64,000 nt of DNA from Mycolicibacterium helvum. Its GTDB lineage: Bacteria > Actinomycetota > Actinomycetes > Mycobacteriales > Mycobacteriaceae. The DNA is taken from positions 2,170,001 to 2,234,000 of the forward strand of contig NZ_AP022596.1 in NCBI RefSeq assembly GCF_010731895.1. The letters run 5' to 3'. Of this stretch, positions 8,597 to 18,146 are shown in pieces. Every line of letters starts with the position of its first letter. Positions within the stretch are counted from its first letter, which is position 1. Both the position numbers and the translations under genes were made by a program. Below the pieces are notes generated by a model. That model saw only the letters and a program-made list of their open reading frames with translations. It ran no database searches and was not told the DNA's origin.

Positions 8597-10600
8597 ATGA
8601 CGAACTCCGCCAGTTCCATCATCAGCACCGACCTGGTGCTCCTCGACGTCGACGCCGGGTCGGACAAGGAGTCGGTGATCGGCCGTCTCGCGACCCGGCT
8701 CGCCGACAGCGGACGGGTCAGCGACGGCGCCGCGTTGAAGGCCGCAGCCATGGCGCGCGAAGCGCAATCGGCCACCGGGCTTCCCGGTGGTATCGCGATC
8801 CCGCACTGCCGGTCGGCGGCGGTGGCCAGTCCGTCGATCGGGTTCGCCCGGCTGTCACCGAAGGTCGACTTCGGTGCGCCCGACGGCCCAGCGGATCTGG
8901 TGTTCCTGATCGCCGCACCGGACGGCGCCGGCGCCGAGCACATGAAGCTGCTGTCCAGCCTGGCGCGCGCGTTGGTGCGGCCGGACTTCGTGCAGTCGTT
9001 GCGCGACGCCAAGTCGGCTTCAGACGTGGTGGGTCTCGTCGACGGGGTGGTGAATCCGGCAGCCCCCAAGCCGGCCGCTGCCGCGGCCACACCCGCAGCG
9101 GTGCAGGCCAAGTCGATCGTTGCGATCACCGCGTGTCCCACCGGCATCGCCCACACCTATATGGCCGCCGACGCGCTGAAGCTGGCCGCCGAGCGCGCGG
9201 GCGTGAACCTGACGGTCGAAACCCAAGGCTCCTCGGGCAGCACACCGGTGAGCGCGGAGACGATCACCGGCGCCGATGCCGTCATCTTCGCCACCGACGT
9301 CGGCGTCAAGGACCGTCAGCGATTCGCCGGCAAGCCGGTGATCGCCTCCGGGGTGAAACGGGCAATCAACGAACCGGACACCATGATCGCCGAAGCCGTT
9401 GCCGCTTCGAGTAATCCGAAGGCCGCCCGGGTCGAGGGCACGGCAGCGGCCGCCGACGCCGGCGCGCCCTCCGGTGGGATTGGCTGGGGTACCCGGATTC
9501 GGCAGATCCTGCTGACCGGTGTCAGCTACATGATCCCATTCGTGGCCGCCGGTGGTCTGCTGATCGCGTTGGGCTTCCTGTTCGCCGGCTATGACATCGC
9601 GAATACCCCCGACGGCGCGACCAAGTCGCTGGGCAATCTGATCGCCACCACCAACTCGCTGACCAATCTGCCCAGCGGCGGCTTCACCCAGTATCTCGGT
9701 GCGGTCTTGTTCACCCTCGGCGGTTTGGCATTCAGCTTCCTTGTTCCAGCACTGGCCGGCTACATCTCGTTCGCCATCGCCGACCGACCAGGTATCGCAC
9801 CGGGTTTCACCGCCGGCGCGGTCGCGGTGTATGTCGGCGGCGGGTTCATCGGCGGTATCGTCGGCGGCTTGATCGCTGGCTTCGCCGCGCTCTGGATCAG
9901 CCGGGTCAGCGTGCCGCAATGGCTGCGCGGCCTGATGCCGGTGGTGATCATTCCGCTGTTCGCCTCGCTGATCGTCGGCCTGCTGATGTTCTTGCTACTG
10001 GGCCGCCCGCTGGCCGCGATCACGTCCGGGCTGACCAACTGGCTCAACGGGCTCACCGGCGCGTCGGTCATTCTGCTCGGCGTGATCCTGGGCCTGATGA
10101 TGTGCTTCGACCTCGGCGGACCGGTCAACAAGGCGGCCTACGCCTTCGCCACGGCTGGACTCAACGTCGCCGACCCCGCCTCACTGCGCATCATGGCCGC
10201 GGTGATGGCCGCCGGCATGGTGCCTCCGCTGGCGATGGCGCTGGCCACCACGATCCGGCCCGGACTGTTCAGCGAGCCGGAACGCGAAAATGGCAGGGCC
10301 GCATGGTTGCTGGGCGCCTCGTTCATCTCCGAAGGGGCGATCCCGTTCGCGGCCGCCGACCCGCTGCGGGTGATCCCCTCCATGATGGCCGGCGGTGCAC
10401 TCACCGGCGCGCTGATCATGGCCTTCGACGTCACGCTCAAGGCGCCGCACGGTGGGATCTTCGTGTTCTTCGCGATCGGCAACCTGGCATGGTTCCTGGT
10501 GGCGCTGGCCGCAGGCACCGTCGTCGGCGCGTTCGCGGTGATCGGCGCCAAGCAGTTCACCCGCAGTACCCCCGCTGTCGCCACTGCGCCAGTTTCCTAA
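8597..10600 (+). CDS. fruA: PTS fructose transporter subunit IIABC
   Basis: A single 667-residue polypeptide holding all three sugar-specific domains in the order A-B-C. IIA (about 10-150) has phospho-His 70 in GIAIPHCR. After an Ala/Pro linker, IIB (about 172-270) has phospho-Cys 180 in ITACPTGIAHTYMAA. IIC (about 295-655) is the membrane channel with many helices. It imports fructose and releases it as fructose-1-phosphate for FruK. The ATG is preceded by AAAGG. Confidence 0.96.
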   Translation: MTNSASSIISTDLVLLDVDAGSDKESVIGRLATRLADSGRVSDGAALKAAAMAREAQSATGLPGGIAIPHCRSAAVASPSIGFARLSPKVDFGAPDGPADLVFLIAAPDGAGAEHMKLLSSLARALVRPDFVQSLRDAKSASDVVGLVDGVVNPAAPKPAAAAATPAAVQAKSIVAITACPTGIAHTYMAADALKLAAERAGVNLTVETQGSSGSTPVSAETITGADAVIFATDVGVKDRQRFAGKPVIASGVKRAINEPDTMIAEAVAASSNPKAARVEGTAAAADAGAPSGGIGWGTRIRQILLTGVSYMIPFVAAGGLLIALGFLFAGYDIANTPDGATKSLGNLIATTNSLTNLPSGGFTQYLGAVLFTLGGLAFSFLVPALAGYISFAIADRPGIAPGFTAGAVAVYVGGGFIGGIVGGLIAGFAALWISRVSVPQWLRGLMPVVIIPLFASLIVGLLMFLLLGRPLAAITSGLTNWLNGLTGASVILLGVILGLMMCFDLGGPVNKAAYAFATAGLNVADPASLRIMAAVMAAGMVPPLAMALATTIRPGLFSEPERENGRAAWLLGASFISEGAIPFAAADPLRVIPSMMAGGALTGALIMAFDVTLKAPHGGIFVFFAIGNLAWFLVALAAGTVVGAFAVIGAKQFTRSTPAVATAPVS

Positions 10601-10673
10601 ACCGCCGTTTGACCGCAGAAGTTCGAGTAAACATCTCCATAACGTCGAATTCGACACCAACAGAGGGAGTCTC

Positions 10674-10931
10674 ATGCACACCAAGACCGTCATCGTCGGC
10701 TCGGCGATCGGGCTGCACGCCCGCCCCGCCGCAATCATCTCCGAAGCTGTTGTCAACGCGGGTGTTCCGGTGACGTTGTCACTGGACGGCGGCGAGCCAG
10801 TGGACGGCGGTTCGGCACTGATGATCATGACCCTGGGCGCCGGCAATGGCGCGCAGGTCACCGTCGCCTCCGAGGACGAGGCGGCGTGCGCGAGCATCGC
10901 CGAGCTGATCCAGCAGGACCTCGACGCGTAA
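10674..10931 (+). CDS. ptsH: HPr phosphocarrier protein
   Basis: An 85-residue HPr that shuttles phosphate from enzyme I to FruA. The active-site motif GLHARPA gives phospho-His 15. A Ser (about 47) sits where low-GC Gram-positive HPr has its regulatory Ser46; nothing shows that it is used here. GAGGGAG lies just before the ATG. Last gene of the fructose PTS block. Confidence 0.95.
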   Translation: MHTKTVIVGSAIGLHARPAAIISEAVVNAGVPVTLSLDGGEPVDGGSALMIMTLGAGNGAQVTVASEDEAACASIAELIQQDLDA

Positions 10932-10949
10932 CGCGCTTCGCGCTGTTAG
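10929..10949. terminator. Possible weak hairpin after ptsH
   Basis: An imperfect hairpin (TAACGCGC...GCGCTGTTA with one bulged base) starts at the ptsH stop and ends 10 bases before the next ATG. There is no T-run, so termination is uncertain. Confidence 0.25.
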
Positions 10950-10958
10950 CATCCCCCC

Positions 10959-12404
10959 ATGGCCGATGCGCCGATCGGCAGCAAGGCGGGCGGGCGGTTG
11001 GGCGAGTTCCTGAGGGAATCTCCCTACCTACGTAAATGGCTGATACTCGGGGTGGCCATCGGCATCATCGCCGGACTCGGTGCCGTTGTCTTCTACCTGG
11101 CCTTGGATTACACCGGCCAGTTCCTGCTCGGATACCTCGGCGGCTATCACCCGCCGGGGGCCTACGCCGACGGCGGCGGGACCGGAACGGCCGGTTTCAT
11201 CCGCCCGTGGGCCATCCCGTTGATCGTGTTCGGCGGCGCGCTGACGTCAGCGATCCTGGTGGCCAAGCTGGCACCGGAGGCTGCGGGGCACGGCACCGAC
11301 AGCGCCATCGAAGCCGTCCACACCGATCCCCGCTCGATCCGCGTCCGCGCGGTGTTGGTGAAGCTGGTCTCCAGCGCACTGACCATCGGTTCGGGCGGCT
11401 CCGCCGGGCGCGAGGGACCCACGGCCCAGATCTCGGCGGGTTTCGGGTCGCTGCTGACGCGGATGTTCGATCTGTCCGACGCCGACGGTCGAGTCGCGGT
11501 CTCGCTGGGTATCGGGTCGGGTATCGGCGCGATCTTCGGGGCACCGCTGGGCGGGGCGGTGTTGGCCGCGTCGATCGTCTACCGCGAGGATTTCGACTAC
11601 AAGGCGCTGATCCCCGGTTTCGTCACTTCCGGGACGGCGTACGCGATTTACGGCTCGATTCTCGGTTTCGAGCCGATGTTCGGATTCGTGGAACACGACT
11701 ACGTCTTCGATCCGGCACAACTGGGCTGGTTCGCCGTCATCGGAATCGCCTCGGCGGCAGTCGGATACCTGTATGCACGAGTGTTCTACGGCACCGTTGC
11801 ACTGACCCACCGGCTACCCGGGAACAAGATCATCAAGCCCGCGATCGGCGGGCTGCTGGTCGGTCTGCTGGCCCTGGCCATTCCGCAGATCCTGTCCAGT
11901 GGCTACGGCTGGGTGCAGATTGCCATGACGAGAGAGGGGCTGCTGTCGATCCCGCTGTGGATCGTGCTCGTGCTCCCGATCGCCAAGATCATTGCAACCT
12001 CGCTGTCTATCGGAAGTGGCGGCTCCGGAGGCATTTTCGGTCCCGGCATCGTGATCGGCGCGTTCGTGGGCGCAGCACTGTGGCGGCTGGCCGATGTGGC
12101 CGGTATGCCGGCAGTGCCTTCCGGACCGGGCGTTTTCGTGATCGCCGGGATGATGGCCTGCTTCGGCAGCGTGGCACACGCGCCGTTGGCGGTGATGCTC
12201 ATGGTCGCCGAGATGACCGGATCGTTCTCGGTGGTTCCGGGCGCGATGGTCGCTGTCGGCATCGCCTATCTGATCATCATCCGGACCCCGGTGTCTATCT
12301 ATCGGGCCCAACGGCTCAACCGCGAAACCGCCGCTGCCGAGCGGATTACCGCCTCGGCACCGGAATTCACCACGATCGCCGAGGATGACGCGCCCGAAAA
12401 GTGA
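10959..12404 (+). CDS. ClC family chloride channel/transporter
   Basis: A 481-residue polytopic protein of the ClC family. Visible are GSGGSAGREGPT, which carries the gating Glu, and GSGGSGGIFGPGIVIG, both typical selectivity-filter regions. No cytoplasmic CBS pair follows the last helix. The protein moves chloride, probably in exchange for protons. It follows ptsH by 27 bases but has no functional link to the PTS. M. tuberculosis Rv0143c is the likely counterpart by position (recalled). Confidence 0.92.
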   Translation: MADAPIGSKAGGRLGEFLRESPYLRKWLILGVAIGIIAGLGAVVFYLALDYTGQFLLGYLGGYHPPGAYADGGGTGTAGFIRPWAIPLIVFGGALTSAILVAKLAPEAAGHGTDSAIEAVHTDPRSIRVRAVLVKLVSSALTIGSGGSAGREGPTAQISAGFGSLLTRMFDLSDADGRVAVSLGIGSGIGAIFGAPLGGAVLAASIVYREDFDYKALIPGFVTSGTAYAIYGSILGFEPMFGFVEHDYVFDPAQLGWFAVIGIASAAVGYLYARVFYGTVALTHRLPGNKIIKPAIGGLLVGLLALAIPQILSSGYGWVQIAMTREGLLSIPLWIVLVLPIAKIIATSLSIGSGGSGGIFGPGIVIGAFVGAALWRLADVAGMPAVPSGPGVFVIAGMMACFGSVAHAPLAVMLMVAEMTGSFSVVPGAMVAVGIAYLIIIRTPVSIYRAQRLNRETAAAERITASAPEFTTIAEDDAPEK

Positions 12405-12516
12405 CCGCCCACAGGTCACTGTCTCAATACGATTCAGCAAAGGCCGGTGCGTTCGAGACCCCGCCGTGCGATCCTTGCGCCAGACAGACCCGATTCAACG
12501 ACGAAGGGTTTAACCC

Positions 12517-13278
12517 GTGAACGCTCCCACGATGGCGCACCGACTGGCCGCAGAATTCGTCGGTACATTCTTGTTGGTTCTCGGGGGTTGCGGCGCAGCT
12601 GTTTTCGCAGCCGACCCCGCCGAGGACAGCTCGGTGGGTATCGGATTCCTCGGTGTCTCACTGGCTTTTGGCCTGACTGTGCTGGCCGGCGTATACGCAT
12701 TCGGCACGATCTCCGGCGGGCACTTCAACCCGGCAGTCACCCTCGGTGCCGCGCTGGCCAAGCGCGTGGAATGGAAGGCGCTGCCAGCATATTGGGTCGT
12801 CCAGGTGATCGGTGGCCTGGCCGCCGGCGCCGTGATTTATTGGGTCGCCAAGGGTAAGCCAGGCTTCACCGCGACCGGCCACCTGGCCGCCAACGGGTAC
12901 GGTGAGCACTCCCCGTTCCACTACTCACTGGCCGCGGTGGCGATCACCGAGGTGCTGATGACGTTCCTGTTCCTGCTCGTCATCCTCGGCGCCACAGATA
13001 ATCGTGCGCCAAAAGGGTTCGCTGGCCTGGCAATCGGTCTGATGCTCACGCTGATCCACCTGATCTCGATCCCGATCTCGAACACGTCGGTCAACCCGGC
13101 CCGCTCGACCGGTGTCGCATTCTTCAATGCCGACGGCGCACCGGCCCAGCTGTGGGTGTTCTGGCTGGCGCCGCTGGTCGGCGCGGCCCTGGCCGGTGTC
13201 CTCTACCCGCTGCTGTTCGGCCGCAACGAAGAGCTGGCTGACCGGCCGGTGCGCGACGACGCCCTGGAGACGTCCTAG
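12517..13278 (+). CDS. aqpZ: Aquaporin (AqpZ-type water channel)
   Basis: A 253-residue MIP-family channel with six membrane helices and both NPA loops ([11 protein letters not shown] and [11 protein letters not shown]). The His in [11 protein letters not shown] and the Arg after the second NPA match the narrow aromatic/Arg filter of AqpZ, which favours water over glycerol. Much of the sequence resembles E. coli AqpZ, for example NGYGEHSP. The GTG start has AAGGG 8 bases upstream. Confidence 0.93.
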   Translation: MNAPTMAHRLAAEFVGTFLLVLGGCGAAVFAADPAEDSSVGIGFLGVSLAFGLTVLAGVYAFGTISGGHFNPAVTLGAALAKRVEWKALPAYWVVQVIGGLAAGAVIYWVAKGKPGFTATGHLAANGYGEHSPFHYSLAAVAITEVLMTFLFLLVILGATDNRAPKGFAGLAIGLMLTLIHLISIPISNTSVNPARSTGVAFFNADGAPAQLWVFWLAPLVGAALAGVLYPLLFGRNEELADRPVRDDALETS

Positions 13279-13286
13279 CAAGGCGC

Positions 13287-13829
13287 TCAGCGCGCCGCGC
13301 CGGCGGCGCCCTTCTCGGTCGATTTACCAGCATGCGTCAAAGTGCCAGCGGCACTTTCGAGATGGGCCCGCACGAACCATTGGAACTTCTCCAGCGCGGC
13401 GGCGTGGCCGATGAGCAGATCCTGGGTGACCGGATCCAGATCCTCGGTGGTGTCGATCGCCTTGCGAAGATCCTCGATGACGCCGTCGTAGACCAGATCC
13501 AGAGCAGCCAGATGCGCCGGCACGGTGTCGCGGCCGACGGAGTAGTCATCCCACGTGCGGTCCTTGAGAATGGCGCCCGGCGTGCCCTGCGGTGACCGTC
13601 CGAGTGTCGCAATCCGCTCGGCGACCTCGTCGGCATAGCCGCGGACGAGTTCAACCTGCGGGTCGATCATCTCGTGCACGCCAATGAAGCTGGGGCCCAC
13701 GACATTCCAGTGCACGTGCTTGAGGGTCAGGTGTAGGTCGTTGTAGGTACTGAGCTGCTTCTGCAACAGATCGGCGACCTTGCGGCTCTTCGCGTCCGAC
13801 AAACCGGGGACGGTGAATTTCGAACCCAT
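13287..13829 (-). CDS. dps: DNA-binding ferritin-like protein Dps
   Basis: A 180-residue Dps that stores iron in 12-mers and shields DNA from oxidative damage. It contains the ferroxidase-site stretch NDLHLTLKHVHWNVVG with its His ligands and the downstream MIDPQVELVRGYADEVAER, as recalled for M. smegmatis Dps1. The Ala/Lys-rich C-terminal tail (STEKGAAGAAR) is shorter than in that protein. The start is the ATG at 13829, preceded by AAGGAG; the frame continues upstream without a ribosome site. Converges with aqpZ. Confidence 0.95.
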   Translation of the reverse strand: MGSKFTVPGLSDAKSRKVADLLQKQLSTYNDLHLTLKHVHWNVVGPSFIGVHEMIDPQVELVRGYADEVAERIATLGRSPQGTPGAILKDRTWDDYSVGRDTVPAHLAALDLVYDGVIEDLRKAIDTTEDLDPVTQDLLIGHAAALEKFQWFVRAHLESAAGTLTHAGKSTEKGAAGAAR

Positions 13830-13901
13830 GTATCGCTCCTTCGTGCTTTCGCTGTAGACACCCCGCATACCCGGCCTGCCCTGCAGGAAACCCGAAGCGC
13901 G

Positions 13902-14816
13902 CTACAACTTGCTGATCTGCTGAACCGGGAGCCGGGCGCCGCGACGCGGTTCCTGGGCGAGTCCGCTGGCCTGGAGCATGCGCACCACGCGATAGCGGTG
14001 CGGGCGCATCGGTTCGAGAAGCTCCACCATCCCGGCGTCGTCCACCGGACGGCCGATCAGTGTCCAGCCGATCATCTTCGAGACGTGGTAGTCACCGATC
14101 GACAGTGCGTCGGCGTCGCCGAAGGCCCGCTGGGCGACCTCGGCCGCCGTCCATACGCCGACACCGGGAAGCGTGGTCAGCGCTTCCCTCGCCTCGAGCA
14201 CGGGACGGCCCGACAACCGCTCGAGCGTGGCCGCCCGCTGCGCGCAGCCGACGACCGTGCGGGCCCGGCCAGGGTCCACGTTGGCGCGATGGAACTCCCA
14301 GGACGGGACGCGCCGCCATGCCTCGGCCGATGGTGGCACCCGCATCAGGGCGGGCGCGGGGCCCGGGGCCGGGGTACCGAACTTGGTGACCAGCAGCCGC
14401 CAGGCTCGAAACGCGTCTGCACCGGGCACCCGCTGCTCGATCACCGCGGGAATCAGTGCCTCCAACACCCGAGCGGTGCGGCCCAGTCGGAGATGGGGGA
14501 CCCGCGCGGCGGCGGCCGCCACGACCGGGTGCTGCGGACGGAAGTCACTCGCGTCGTCGTCGAAGCCCAGCAGCGCTGGCAGCGCATCGACGTACTCCTG
14601 CGCCCCCTCGCCCCAGGCCTGGCAGGCCACAGTGTCGGGGGCGGTGCGGTGGATCCGAGCGGTGACGGGACCGCTGGCCTGCAGGCTGGTCCGCCAGATC
14701 GCCCGCTGCGCGTCGAGCTGGTAGCACGGGTCGCCCGGCCCGCGCCGCTGCGGCGCCAAAGTGAGCCCGGGGCTGACCGGACCGGGGAAGACCAGCGTGC
14801 GCTCTTTCGCGTCCAA
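13902..14816 (-). CDS. AlkA-like DNA-3-methyladenine glycosylase (HhH-GPD)
   Basis: A 304-residue base-excision repair glycosylase. The helix-hairpin-helix LPGVGVWTAAEVAQRAFG (about 217-234) is followed by SIGDYH, whose Asp is the expected catalytic residue. The N-terminal half is the AlkA-like region. It starts 2 bases after the DUF427 stop, so the two form an operon. The likely M. tuberculosis counterpart by position is Rv0142 (recalled). Confidence 0.85.
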   Translation of the reverse strand: MDAKERTLVFPGPVSPGLTLAPQRRGPGDPCYQLDAQRAIWRTSLQASGPVTARIHRTAPDTVACQAWGEGAQEYVDALPALLGFDDDASDFRPQHPVVAAAAARVPHLRLGRTARVLEALIPAVIEQRVPGADAFRAWRLLVTKFGTPAPGPAPALMRVPPSAEAWRRVPSWEFHRANVDPGRARTVVGCAQRAATLERLSGRPVLEAREALTTLPGVGVWTAAEVAQRAFGDADALSIGDYHVSKMIGWTLIGRPVDDAGMVELLEPMRPHRYRVVRMLQASGLAQEPRRGARLPVQQISKL

Positions 14817-14818
14817 CG

Positions 14819-15196
14819 TCAGTCCGGGTCGACGCTGATGTCAGCCTTGTTCGGGTAGAACGCAACGTGTCCGGCAATGGCGGCGACCGCTGGATACGGC
14901 TCTTCGTAGGTCCAGATCGCGTCGTCCACGGTCGTCCCCGCCGCGGTGACGCTGTAGTAGGTCGCATCACCTTTGTACGGGCAGTACGTCTGGGTGTCGG
15001 TGCGGGTCAGCACGGCGGGGTCCACGTCACCGATCGGAATGTATTGCACTACCGCGTAAGTGGATTCGGCAAGGCCGAGCGCGGCGCGGGTGTCGGCGAC
15101 CAGTTCACCGTTGACCCGGACCTGTACGCGCCCGCCGGTCGGGGTGATCGTGATCGGATGCTCGGCAGTGGGCTGCTTGATCTCTCGTGTGCTCAT
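14819..15196 (-). CDS. DUF427 domain protein
   Basis: A 125-residue DUF427 protein, a small beta-rich family of unknown biochemical function. Typical stretches are visible: YCPYKGDATYYSV and AIWTYEEPYP. The ATG at 15196 is preceded by GGGAG; the upstream in-frame ATG gives a tail with no family match. Cotranscribed with the AlkA-like gene. Confidence 0.85.
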   Translation of the reverse strand: MSTREIKQPTAEHPITITPTGGRVQVRVNGELVADTRAALGLAESTYAVVQYIPIGDVDPAVLTRTDTQTYCPYKGDATYYSVTAAGTTVDDAIWTYEEPYPAVAAIAGHVAFYPNKADISVDPD

Positions 15197-15259
15197 CGGA
15201 GGTTCTCCCTGCTCTCGGCGTAGTTCATGCAACACCGCAGCACATCGATGATTCCCACG

Positions 15260-16630
15260 CTACGGCCGACGGGCGATGGCGTCTGCGACAACGGCAATCG
15301 GCGACGTCGTCGACCGGCCCCCTGCCTCGTGCCGGTCGGCCACTTTGTAGGCGGTGTACATCCCGCGCACGCCGAGCCAGCGGAACGGTTCCGGTTCCCA
15401 AGTGCGCGAGTGGTGACCGACCCAGGGCAGGGCGGTCAACGGCGTGGACCGCTTGAGCACCAGGTCGGTCAGGGTCCGGCCGGCCAGGTTGGTCGCCGTG
15501 ACGCCGTGGCCGACGTAACCGCCGGCCTCACCCAGTCCGGTGACCGGGTCCAGGCTGACGCCTGCCGACCAGTCGCGGGGCACGCCCAGCACGCCGCACC
15601 AGCCGTGCGCGATCGACACCCCCCGGGTCTGCGGCAGGACAGTGTTGAGCACCCGGGTCAGGTATGTGATGGTGTCGGCGCCGACGGCCCCGTCGTGATC
15701 GATGCGGGAGGCGTAGCGATACGGCACCGCCCGGCCACCGATCGCGATGCGGTTGTCGGCGGTGCGCTGTGCGTAGAAGAATCCGTGCGCCAGATCGCCC
15801 ACCGTTTCGCGGCCTTCCCAGCCGATGCGTGCCCAAACATCGTCCGGTATCGGTTCGGTGGCGATCATCGCGCTGTTCATCGGCAGCCAGCGCCGCCGCA
15901 ACCCGCGCATCCGGGGCGTGAAGCCCTCGGTGGCGCGCAGCACGATCGGTGCCCGCACCGCGCCCATCGGCGTCTGGGCCCGTCCCGGGCCGATCGCCGT
16001 CACGGGAGTCTGCTCGTAGATGGTCACGCCGAGACGTTGGACGACGTCGGCCAGACCGCGGGCCAGCTTGGCCGGCTGGATCCGCGCGCAGTGCGGGTTG
16101 AACGAGCCGAGCACCAGGCTGTCCACCCGTACCCGCGACGCCGCTTCGGCGGCGGTCAGCATCTCGATGCCATCGGTCCCCCACTCCCGGTCCTCGTCGG
16201 CCTCGGCGCGCAACCGCCGGGCCTGGGCCGCGTTGCGGGCGACCTCGAGGTTGCCGCCCTTGACGATGTCGGCGTTGATGTTCTCCCTGGCAGCCACCGC
16301 GATGACTTCGTCGACGGCTGCGTTGAGGGTCTGCTGCCAGGCCACCACATTGTCTCGGCCGTACTGCTTGGCCAGCAGCCCGCGGTGGCCGGGCGCCAGC
16401 CCGGACAGCCAGCCGCCGTTGCGCCCGGAGGCGCCGAACCCGGCAAAACGGGCCTCCAGCACCGTGATCCGCAGCGACGGGTCGGCCTGCTTCAGGTAGT
16501 AGGCGGTCCACAGCCCGGTGTACCCGGCACCGACGATGCAGACGTCGGCGTCGCGGTCACCGGGCAGGGCGGGGCGAGGTTGGGGAAGTTCGGTGAACCA
16601 GTGCGAGACGGCGCCGTTGATCGTGGGCAT
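15260..16630 (-). CDS. FAD-dependent oxidoreductase (DAO family)
   Basis: A 456-residue flavoprotein of the D-amino-acid oxidase/glycine oxidase fold. The FAD-binding Rossmann motif VGAGYTGLWTAYYL sits near residue 33, followed by GASGRNGGWLSG, typical of the PuuB/gamma-glutamylputrescine oxidase-like branch. C-terminal YVGHGVTATNLAGR is the second FAD contact. It probably oxidises an amine or amino acid. The substrate is not readable and no amine-catabolism genes are nearby. Confidence 0.85.
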   Translation of the reverse strand: MPTINGAVSHWFTELPQPRPALPGDRDADVCIVGAGYTGLWTAYYLKQADPSLRITVLEARFAGFGASGRNGGWLSGLAPGHRGLLAKQYGRDNVVAWQQTLNAAVDEVIAVAARENINADIVKGGNLEVARNAAQARRLRAEADEDREWGTDGIEMLTAAEAASRVRVDSLVLGSFNPHCARIQPAKLARGLADVVQRLGVTIYEQTPVTAIGPGRAQTPMGAVRAPIVLRATEGFTPRMRGLRRRWLPMNSAMIATEPIPDDVWARIGWEGRETVGDLAHGFFYAQRTADNRIAIGGRAVPYRYASRIDHDGAVGADTITYLTRVLNTVLPQTRGVSIAHGWCGVLGVPRDWSAGVSLDPVTGLGEAGGYVGHGVTATNLAGRTLTDLVLKRSTPLTALPWVGHHSRTWEPEPFRWLGVRGMYTAYKVADRHEAGGRSTTSPIAVVADAIARRP

Positions 16631-16711
16631 CCTACGAATCTAGAGCGCGCGGCGGTGATACCGCGCCATCGCCTCGAGCGCCGGCACCCAGGACATCCTC
16701 GGGGCCCGATG

Positions 16712-17095
16712 TCAGGCAACGATCAGCTGCCCGTGCATCGTCGGGTGGTAGGTGCAGTGGTAGGCGTATGTTCCCGGCTGCGTCGGGGCGGTGAAGGTGG
16801 CGGTGCCCTTCTCGCCGATCTCGACGTTGAACGCATTGCCGGAGTCGGCGGTGACGGTGTGCTCGACCCCGTCGGAATTGGTCACAGTCACCGTGGCGCC
16901 GGGCGGCACCGGGGCCGGTGAGGTGAATTTCATGGCGGCGATGGCAATCGTCGGGCCCGCGGCCTGCACTGCGGTCGGCGACGCGGACGACGGTGCGGAC
17001 GACGGTGCCGACGTGGGCCCCGCCGAACACGCCGCCACCAGCAGGACAGCGGCGATCAGAATAGCGACCGACAGCACAAGGATGCGTGGCGTCAT
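16712..17095 (-). CDS. Cupredoxin-domain lipoprotein
   Basis: A 127-residue exported blue-copper-type protein. A hydrophobic signal ends in the lipobox VAAC, then a Ser/Ala/Pro linker, then a plastocyanin/azurin-like domain. The type-1 copper ligands are visible: His in GVEHTV, then Cys, His and Met in HCTYHPTMHG. It is probably lipid-anchored outside the membrane and carries electrons or binds copper. The ATG at 17095 is chosen because it directly starts the signal peptide. Confidence 0.87.
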   Translation of the reverse strand: MTPRILVLSVAILIAAVLLVAACSAGPTSAPSSAPSSASPTAVQAAGPTIAIAAMKFTSPAPVPPGATVTVTNSDGVEHTVTADSGNAFNVEIGEKGTATFTAPTQPGTYAYHCTYHPTMHGQLIVA

Positions 17096-17126
17096 ACGCG
17101 GGACACGTAATCGGCTGGCCTCCGGT

Positions 17127-18146
17127 TCAGTCCGGCTTGGCCGCCTTCGCCTGTCGTTTGGCCTCACGCAGCCCGACCCAGAAACGTGCGGCCTCTCGGA
17201 CGGACTCTTCCACCGGCCGCGGCTCCCAGCCCAATTCACCGACGGCCTTGCTGTGGTCGAGCGGGCCCTCGGCGCGCATCAGCCGCAGCGAACCCAGGGA
17301 CAGCTTCTCGTCGGTCTTCTGCAACCGGGCCTTGGCGGTGCCCATCGCGGCCAGCGCGTAGGCGAGCGACAGCGGAATCGTCCTGGCGGGCGGCGGAACT
17401 CCGGCCTCGACGGCGGCAATCCGGGCCACTTCGGCATTGCTGATCATCTTCTCCGAGATCAGGTAGCGCTCCCCCACCCGGCCTCGCTGCGCGGCCAGGA
17501 TCATCGCCCGGGCGGCATCCTCGACTCCGACGGCTTCCAGCTCGATACCTCCCATCACGAACGGCAGCTTGCCGAACGCCGCGCCGGCGATGATGGCGCC
17601 GTGCGGGGTGCGGCCCCAGTCGCCGGTGCCATAGGTGGTCGACACACACATCGCGATCGCGGGCAGGCCGTACTCGCGCGCATAGCGCAACACCAGTTCC
17701 TCGGCCTGGACCCGGGAGCGGACGTAGGGCGTCAGGCCGCGGTCGTCGATGACGTCGTCCTCGCTGGCGGTCCTGCCGCGGCGACGCCCGACGGTGACGT
17801 AACTACTGGTGAAGATAAACCGGTGCAGGCCTAGATCTTTGGCGATTTCGAGGACATTGCGGGTGCCCTCGACGTTGGTGTGGAACAGCGGCGCGGGATC
17901 GCTCAGCCAGCCGCGGGTGTCGACGACGCAGTAATAGACGTCGTCGCATCCGGCCATCGCCTCGCGCAACACCGCGTTGTCCCAGATATCGCCGACGAAC
18001 CGCTGCACGTCGAGATCGTCGATCGAGATGGTGGAAGCATTGGCCCGCACCATGACCCGGACCTGATGCCCGGCGGCGACCAGTTGGCGGGTGACGTGCG
18101 AGCCGAGGAATCCGTTGGCCCCGATGACGAGCTTGGGCGCGCTCAC
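17127..18146 (-). CDS. NAD-dependent epimerase/dehydratase (extended SDR)
   Basis: A 339-residue Rossmann protein with GANGFLGSHV as the nucleotide motif and a catalytic-type Ser in FTSSYVTVG. The expected YxxxK reads TPYVRSRVQ, so Arg stands where the catalytic Lys should be. The GTG start overlaps the stop of the NTF2-like gene (GTGA), so the two are coupled. A KstR-type box precedes the pair, which suggests a role in steroid or lipid metabolism. The likely counterpart is Rv0139 (recalled). The substrate is unknown. Confidence 0.85.
   Translation of the reverse strand: MSAPKLVIGANGFLGSHVTRQLVAAGHQVRVMVRANASTISIDDLDVQRFVGDIWDNAVLREAMAGCDDVYYCVVDTRGWLSDPAPLFHTNVEGTRNVLEIAKDLGLHRFIFTSSYVTVGRRRGRTASEDDVIDDRGLTPYVRSRVQAEELVLRYAREYGLPAIAMCVSTTYGTGDWGRTPHGAIIAGAAFGKLPFVMGGIELEAVGVEDAARAMILAAQRGRVGERYLISEKMISNAEVARIAAVEAGVPPPARTIPLSLAYALAAMGTAKARLQKTDEKLSLGSLRLMRAEGPLDHSKAVGELGWEPRPVEESVREAARFWVGLREAKRQAKAAKPD

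Noticed and set aside
15227..16921. 564-codon rightward frame
   Set aside because: It is antisense to the FAD oxidoreductase, which has clear cofactor motifs; the frame has none.
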